NCBI RefSeq assembly: GCF_030123505.1
Contig: NZ_CP126115.1
Span: 2,122,001-2,186,000, forward strand
Length of the DNA: 64,000 bases
Origin: Neobacillus sp. YX16
Lineage (GTDB): Bacteria > Bacillota > Bacilli > Bacillales > Cytobacillaceae
Reading direction: 5' to 3'
The notes beneath the pieces are model-generated. The model ran no database searches and was not told where the DNA came from. It was given only the letters and a program-made list of their open reading frames with translations. Made by a program: the position numbers and the translations under genes. Below, piece after piece: positions 60,127-64,000 of the stretch (its first letter is position 1; every line of letters starts with the position of its first letter).

Positions 60127-61566
60127 ATGATAGCCGACCAATCACTAGACCAAAACGAGAAGTCGCTGAAGGAAATGCTATTCCATAGCTCAGACTTCAA
60201 ATCGAGCGATTTCGTGGCCGGCCACCGACATTTTCGGCTTTTTTATTTTGATACAATGATCGAGTTTGCCGTGGTGCAGGACCATATTATCCGCCCTTTG
60301 CTTCGCAACGCGGACATCAGCGTACGCGATGCCGTGACCATTCTGGAATACAGCGAGACAGATCTTCTGTCGGTTGCGTCGCAAGCGCTGGTCGAAGGGC
60401 AGACGGTGGTTCAAATTGAGGGCGAACCGAAGCTCTATTTACTTGGAACCCAACTTAACAAAGAACGCGCGGTAAACATCCCAGTGAACGAACGGGTGCT
60501 CCGGGGTTCCAACCAAGCGTTGATCGAAAACTTGGATACGAATCTCAATCTGATGCGCAAGCAAATCTCGACAGCTGATCTTGTCGTAAAATTCTATCAG
60601 CTTGGCCGTAGGTCGAATACAAAAGTTGCCGTACTTTACCTACGGTCTCTAGCCAACGAAAATGTTCTAAAGGAGTTTGATCGCAGGATCGACAGCATCG
60701 ACATTGATTACGTCGAAGGGACCGGGTTTATTCAAGAAATGATTGAAGACAAAAAATTCTCGATGTTTCCAAAAATGCTTATAACCGAAAGACCGGACCG
60801 GGTAAAATCTTACCTGTTGGATGGGAAAATTGCGATTTTAACCGACGGTTCGCCAAATTGTCTGATCGTTCCTGTTTCATTCTGGGCGTTCTTCCAAACA
60901 CCCGACGATTACCAAATCGGCTGGCTGTTCGGCAGCGCCTTTCGGTTTCTTCGGATCATATGCTTTATTTTCGCTATGAGCCTGCCGGGCACTTACGTGG
61001 CCCTTGTCACTTTTGATCCACGTATTGTCCCGTTCCCTATCGCACTGACACTGCAAAGCTCTATGCAATACATCGCGTTGCCACCAGTACTCGAAGCGTT
61101 AACTATGCTGTTAATACTCGAAATCTTGCGAGAAGCAACAATCCGTCTCCCAAGCTCAATTGCCAATACGATCGGTGTAGTAGGAGGCATTGTCATCGGT
61201 ACAGTCGTTGTTGAGTCTAATCTGATTTCCAACATGATGGTCATCGTAGTGGCGCTAACGGGCATAGCTTCATTTATAATTCCTTCCTACGAAATGAGTA
61301 CTACGGCCCGATATTTGTCGTACCCGTTCATTTTGATGGCCTCGATTTTCGGGCTATTCGGCTTGGAGCTTTCATTCCTAATGGTGGTGACGCATTTGGC
61401 CCGTTTAAACACGATGGGCATACCGTACTTTTACTCGGGAATTAGCGGTGATACGATCCAGGATACATGGTTCAGAGGACCGATCAGAAGCTTGAAAAAA
61501 CGCCCGAAGGAAAGCTTGGCAAAAGACGAAATGAGAATAAGTGCTCGAAGGGGGGGGACTGAATGA
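60127..61566 (+). CDS. GerA-family germinant receptor A subunit (second operon)
   Basis: 479 residues. Soluble N-terminal domain with RGSNQALIENLDTNLNLMRK and ITERPDRVKSYLLDGKI, then about five membrane segments with ALTMLLILEILREATIRLPS and GVVGGIVIGTVVVESNL. Same family as 9663-11159, with clearly different sequence. First gene of an A-B-C operon in which each gene overlaps the next by four bases. GC-rich codons (GCG, CGG, GGC) are far commoner than in the neighbours. AAAGAGGTACCTTTA precedes the ATG. Confidence 0.92.
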   Translation: MIADQSLDQNEKSLKEMLFHSSDFKSSDFVAGHRHFRLFYFDTMIEFAVVQDHIIRPLLRNADISVRDAVTILEYSETDLLSVASQALVEGQTVVQIEGEPKLYLLGTQLNKERAVNIPVNERVLRGSNQALIENLDTNLNLMRKQISTADLVVKFYQLGRRSNTKVAVLYLRSLANENVLKEFDRRIDSIDIDYVEGTGFIQEMIEDKKFSMFPKMLITERPDRVKSYLLDGKIAILTDGSPNCLIVPVSFWAFFQTPDDYQIGWLFGSAFRFLRIICFIFAMSLPGTYVALVTFDPRIVPFPIALTLQSSMQYIALPPVLEALTMLLILEILREATIRLPSSIANTIGVVGGIVIGTVVVESNLISNMMVIVVALTGIASFIIPSYEMSTTARYLSYPFILMASIFGLFGLELSFLMVVTHLARLNTMGIPYFYSGISGDTIQDTWFRGPIRSLKKRPKESLAKDEMRISARRGGTE

Positions 61567-62660
61567 TACACTTAGAAAAAATCTCTATCAACCAGCTTAT
61601 TTGCCTCGTTATTCTGACCCAAATCGGCGTTAGCGTTTTAACGCTCCCTTACGCACAAATACGCAACTCGGGCAACGACTCGTGGCTGTCCATATTGATC
61701 GGGGGAGTGCTTGCTCAAGCGGTCATCCTAATCATCTACCAACTTGGAAAGAGATATTCTGATCGGTCGTTGCCCCAGTATATTACTGCTATTGTTGGAA
61801 AGCCGTTAGGATCGGTCGTGAACTTCGTGTTTGCCGCGTACTTCATGGAAAATATTTTTATGGTTACTATCACTTATTCTGATATCATCAACCGCTGGGT
61901 GTTATTTGAGACTCCCTGGTTTGTGATAATCGGAGTATCTTTCACAATTGCAGCGTATATCGCTTCATCTACGCTCCGGTCAATGGCTACAATTACGCAG
62001 ATGATTATGTTAATGTTTCTGATTTGCTTTGTGATAGTATTGGTAAGTGGAATGGGAAAAGGGGACTTCCGTCATTTATTGCCAATCGGCACTCACGGGA
62101 TCGGACCGCTTCTAAAGGGTGCAGTCCCTTCGTTTTGGTTGTACTCGGGATATGAGCTTCTCCTGTACGCTTTTCCATTTGTAAGATCCCGCAAGAAGAA
62201 GGATATCGTAATGGCAGTATCGGCCGCCAATGGATTTACGACCTTTTTTTATATGTTGATAACAGTCATTGTTACGTACAACTTCAGCGAAAGTCAATTG
62301 AAGTCCATCCCGGAGCCGATGGTGTTCATTCTTCGTAAATTCAGATGGCCAGTCGTTCAAAGCCTCGATATTCTATTTATGACGATTTGGCTATCTGTGG
62401 TTGCGGTAACGGTTTATGTTTATTTGTTTATGTCCGCCCGTTATCTGGCGTTCATTGGAAGTAAAGAAATCCGCAACCATCCTTTTTTGGTATGGATTAT
62501 AGTGGTTGTTTGCTTCGGATTCGGATTAGGGGCCTCCGACCGGCAATGGCAGTCCCGATTTTCAGACTATCATAATATTGTTACTGCTATTATGATAGCT
62601 ATTGTGCCGACAATTCTGCTTCTCATTTCTTTGGCACGGGGAAAGGCGGCAGGAGGATGA
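61563..62660 (+). CDS. GerAB-type spore germination permease (second operon)
   Basis: 365 residues, about ten membrane segments, with the QIGVSVLTLPYAQIRNSGND start typical of this subfamily. It overlaps the A-subunit gene (ATGA at 61563) and is preceded by AAGGGGGGG. GC content is again high in the first two thirds. Confidence 0.92.
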   Translation: MIHLEKISINQLICLVILTQIGVSVLTLPYAQIRNSGNDSWLSILIGGVLAQAVILIIYQLGKRYSDRSLPQYITAIVGKPLGSVVNFVFAAYFMENIFMVTITYSDIINRWVLFETPWFVIIGVSFTIAAYIASSTLRSMATITQMIMLMFLICFVIVLVSGMGKGDFRHLLPIGTHGIGPLLKGAVPSFWLYSGYELLLYAFPFVRSRKKKDIVMAVSAANGFTTFFYMLITVIVTYNFSESQLKSIPEPMVFILRKFRWPVVQSLDILFMTIWLSVVAVTVYVYLFMSARYLAFIGSKEIRNHPFLVWIIVVVCFGFGLGASDRQWQSRFSDYHNIVTAIMIAIVPTILLLISLARGKAAGG

Positions 62661-63766
62661 AAAAAGCGATAATTGCGATTTTGTTGGTGCTCTTCTTGAC
62701 CGGTTGTTGGGATCGATTACCGCTGAAAACTCTTGGTTTGGTTGATATAGCTGGTATCGACCTGGATAATGAGAATGGTGACGTTTTGCTCCATTATATC
62801 GTCACGGTGCTTAATAATGCCGGTCAAGGTAATGGGGAGCCGTCCTCTCAGATAACGGAGCTAAAAGGACATAGTTTAATCGAAGCTGTCGGCCAAGGTC
62901 AATATACAGAAAAAGGTCCTTTCTTTGGGGTGCACACGGGAATCTATTTATTTAGTAAAAGTTTCGCAACGGATGATCCAGTTAATGAGCTTACTTTTTT
63001 ACTTAAAGCCCCCTATACGGCGATCAATTCTCCCGTAGTTATTTTAGAGGGGGACATGTTGAAGCTTTTGAAAAGTAAAATAGGTACAAATAAAAAATTT
63101 ACAAGTGATCTGGTCGATTTTGTTATGTCTTTAGAAAAGAATAAAAATGCACCAAACGTTAGCATGATGAAATTAATACTATCACGAAAAGATCCATTGG
63201 AATGTCTCGCGGTGCCTTTGCTGAAACAATCTAACTCGTCAATGGTATTAGGCGGCGCCCTATTATACCGTCAAGGTACGTATACTGGCAAGGAGCTAGA
63301 CAAAGACCAAGTCCAAATATTGATGTTGATGTTAGGGAAGATTACTGGAGGACAAAAGTTTACCGGAAATTTGTCGAGTAAAATTGAGGATAAAAACATC
63401 GATTACGCGTTTTCCATCAAAAAAATAAATTCAAAGATTATCACCCACCCCGAATCGGGCGAATTGCCGAAAGTCACCATCGGAGTCCGATTGCAAATTA
63501 ATGTATTCAAACTTGGCAAGTCAGCTCTAACACTTAAGCCCGATTACGTTAATCGAATAGAAAAAGAACTGAGTAAACATCTGGAAGAAAAAGCGGCAGC
63601 GACGATCGAGATTATGCAAAAAGCGAATTGCGACATTCTTGGCATCGGAAAGGAATTTAAGGCATACCATCCGAACATTTGGAAGTCTTTAAATTGGCGC
63701 AAAGACTTTCCGGAAATGTCGATCGAACCGAATTTCGACGTGCAGATCCTTAACTCGGATGAATAA
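62657..63766 (+). CDS. Ger(x)C-family germinant receptor lipoprotein (second operon)
   Basis: 369 residues with lipobox LTGC followed by WDRLPLKTLGLVDIAGIDLD, the classical Ger(x)C start (CWD), which the first-operon homologue lacks. The C-terminal domain ends NWRKDFPEMSIEPNFDVQIL. GGCAGGAGG precedes the ATG, which overlaps the permease stop by four bases. Completes the receptor A-B-C. Confidence 0.92.
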   Translation: MKKAIIAILLVLFLTGCWDRLPLKTLGLVDIAGIDLDNENGDVLLHYIVTVLNNAGQGNGEPSSQITELKGHSLIEAVGQGQYTEKGPFFGVHTGIYLFSKSFATDDPVNELTFLLKAPYTAINSPVVILEGDMLKLLKSKIGTNKKFTSDLVDFVMSLEKNKNAPNVSMMKLILSRKDPLECLAVPLLKQSNSSMVLGGALLYRQGTYTGKELDKDQVQILMLMLGKITGGQKFTGNLSSKIEDKNIDYAFSIKKINSKIITHPESGELPKVTIGVRLQINVFKLGKSALTLKPDYVNRIEKELSKHLEEKAAATIEIMQKANCDILGIGKEFKAYHPNIWKSLNWRKDFPEMSIEPNFDVQILNSDE

Positions 63767-63943
63767 TAGCTCGGGTGGGCGCGTACTCAGATTGGGGAAC
63801 GCGTCCAATGAGTGACCAAAAATTGGTTTTTTTTTGAAGAATTCCTTGCAGAACTACTGTGTCTGTCGGAGAATAAAAATCAAGTGTAAAAGGTTTTCAT
63901 AGATTATAATTTGGATCGGTTTAGTTGATGTTGAGGTGATACA

Positions 63944-64000
63944 ATGAATTTTGAACAAATGGAGTATATTGTCAATGTTGCAAATGAGATGTCAATTACC
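63944..64000 (+). CDS. LysR-family regulator, 3' truncated by window end
   Basis: Nineteen codons, MNFEQMEYIVNVANEMSIT, match the start of the LysR winged HTH and resemble the regulator at 28917-29828 (MHIEQLEYIVKVAETGSIS). TGAGGTGATACA precedes the ATG. The rest lies outside the window. Confidence 0.75.
   Translation, partial: MNFEQMEYIVNVANEMSIT

Overview
The window comes from a low-GC, endospore-forming Bacillaceae (Bacillus, Neobacillus or Mesobacillus-like). The support is a ccdA-ccdC-yneK (DUF2621) block arranged much as in Bacillus subtilis, two tricistronic GerA-type germinant receptor operons, a class IV PHA synthase pair (PhaR/PhaC), strong Shine-Dalgarno sequences and many intrinsic terminators. 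All function calls are from reading motifs; no database search was run.

Layout. 1-2.1 kb: end of ccdA, ccdC, an unknown membrane protein and yneK. 2.3-6.85 kb: a selenocysteine tRNA gene (selC, anticodon UCA), then a decayed tyrosine-integrase fragment, a LacI-type operator, a large secreted GH43_24-like glycosidase, and a degenerate second copy of the tRNA 3' end plus its terminator. This looks like the remains of an element that integrated at selC. 6.9-11.2 kb: a small conserved Bacillus protein and a minus-strand germinant receptor operon. 11.3-13.7 kb: gene remnants (a LysR 3' end and an internally deleted ABC permease), then a complete group IIC-type intron sitting directly behind a terminator hairpin.

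13.7-20.8 kb: a possible surface-sensing system. Two sugar-type ABC permeases (no ATPase), an OmpR-type response regulator, a large-sensor histidine kinase, a lipoprotein binding protein and an N-acetylmuramoyl-L-alanine amidase are linked by three upstream arrays of 11-bp direct repeats (TCTTTATYTCA-like), apparently the regulator's binding sites. 20.9-26.7 kb: an NprR-like HTH/TPR regulator divergent from a 1380-residue subtilisin-type secreted protease with a dockerin-like tail. A sister regulator of the same length lies at 58.7-59.9 kb.

27.4-40.9 kb: an extra MraY, then a LysR-headed catabolic block. Acyl-CoA ligase, aldehyde dehydrogenase, iron alcohol dehydrogenase, alkylsulfatase, MFS transporter, a phasin-like protein, PhaR and PhaC can be read as one route from alkyl sulfate esters to stored polyhydroxyalkanoate. 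An array of 52-bp hairpin repeats inside a MITE-like element splits the block.

41.2-55.7 kb: a PTS locus for an unknown, probably amino-sugar-containing disaccharide. It holds a BadF-type sugar kinase, a MupG-like 6-phospho-muramidase, a nucleotidyltransferase with left-handed beta-helix, a SIS protein, a PRD activator, a 1213-residue secreted protein of an unnamed alpha/alpha-barrel-like family, lactose-type EIIC, EIIB and EIIA, an RDD protein and a GH4 6-phospho-glycosidase. A nearly identical 58-bp promoter element precedes both the kinase operon and the activator gene. 56-64 kb: an SDR dehydrogenase, a VanY-like D,D-carboxypeptidase, an Ig-like fragment, the second NprR-like regulator, a second germinant receptor operon of visibly higher GC, and the start of a LysR gene.
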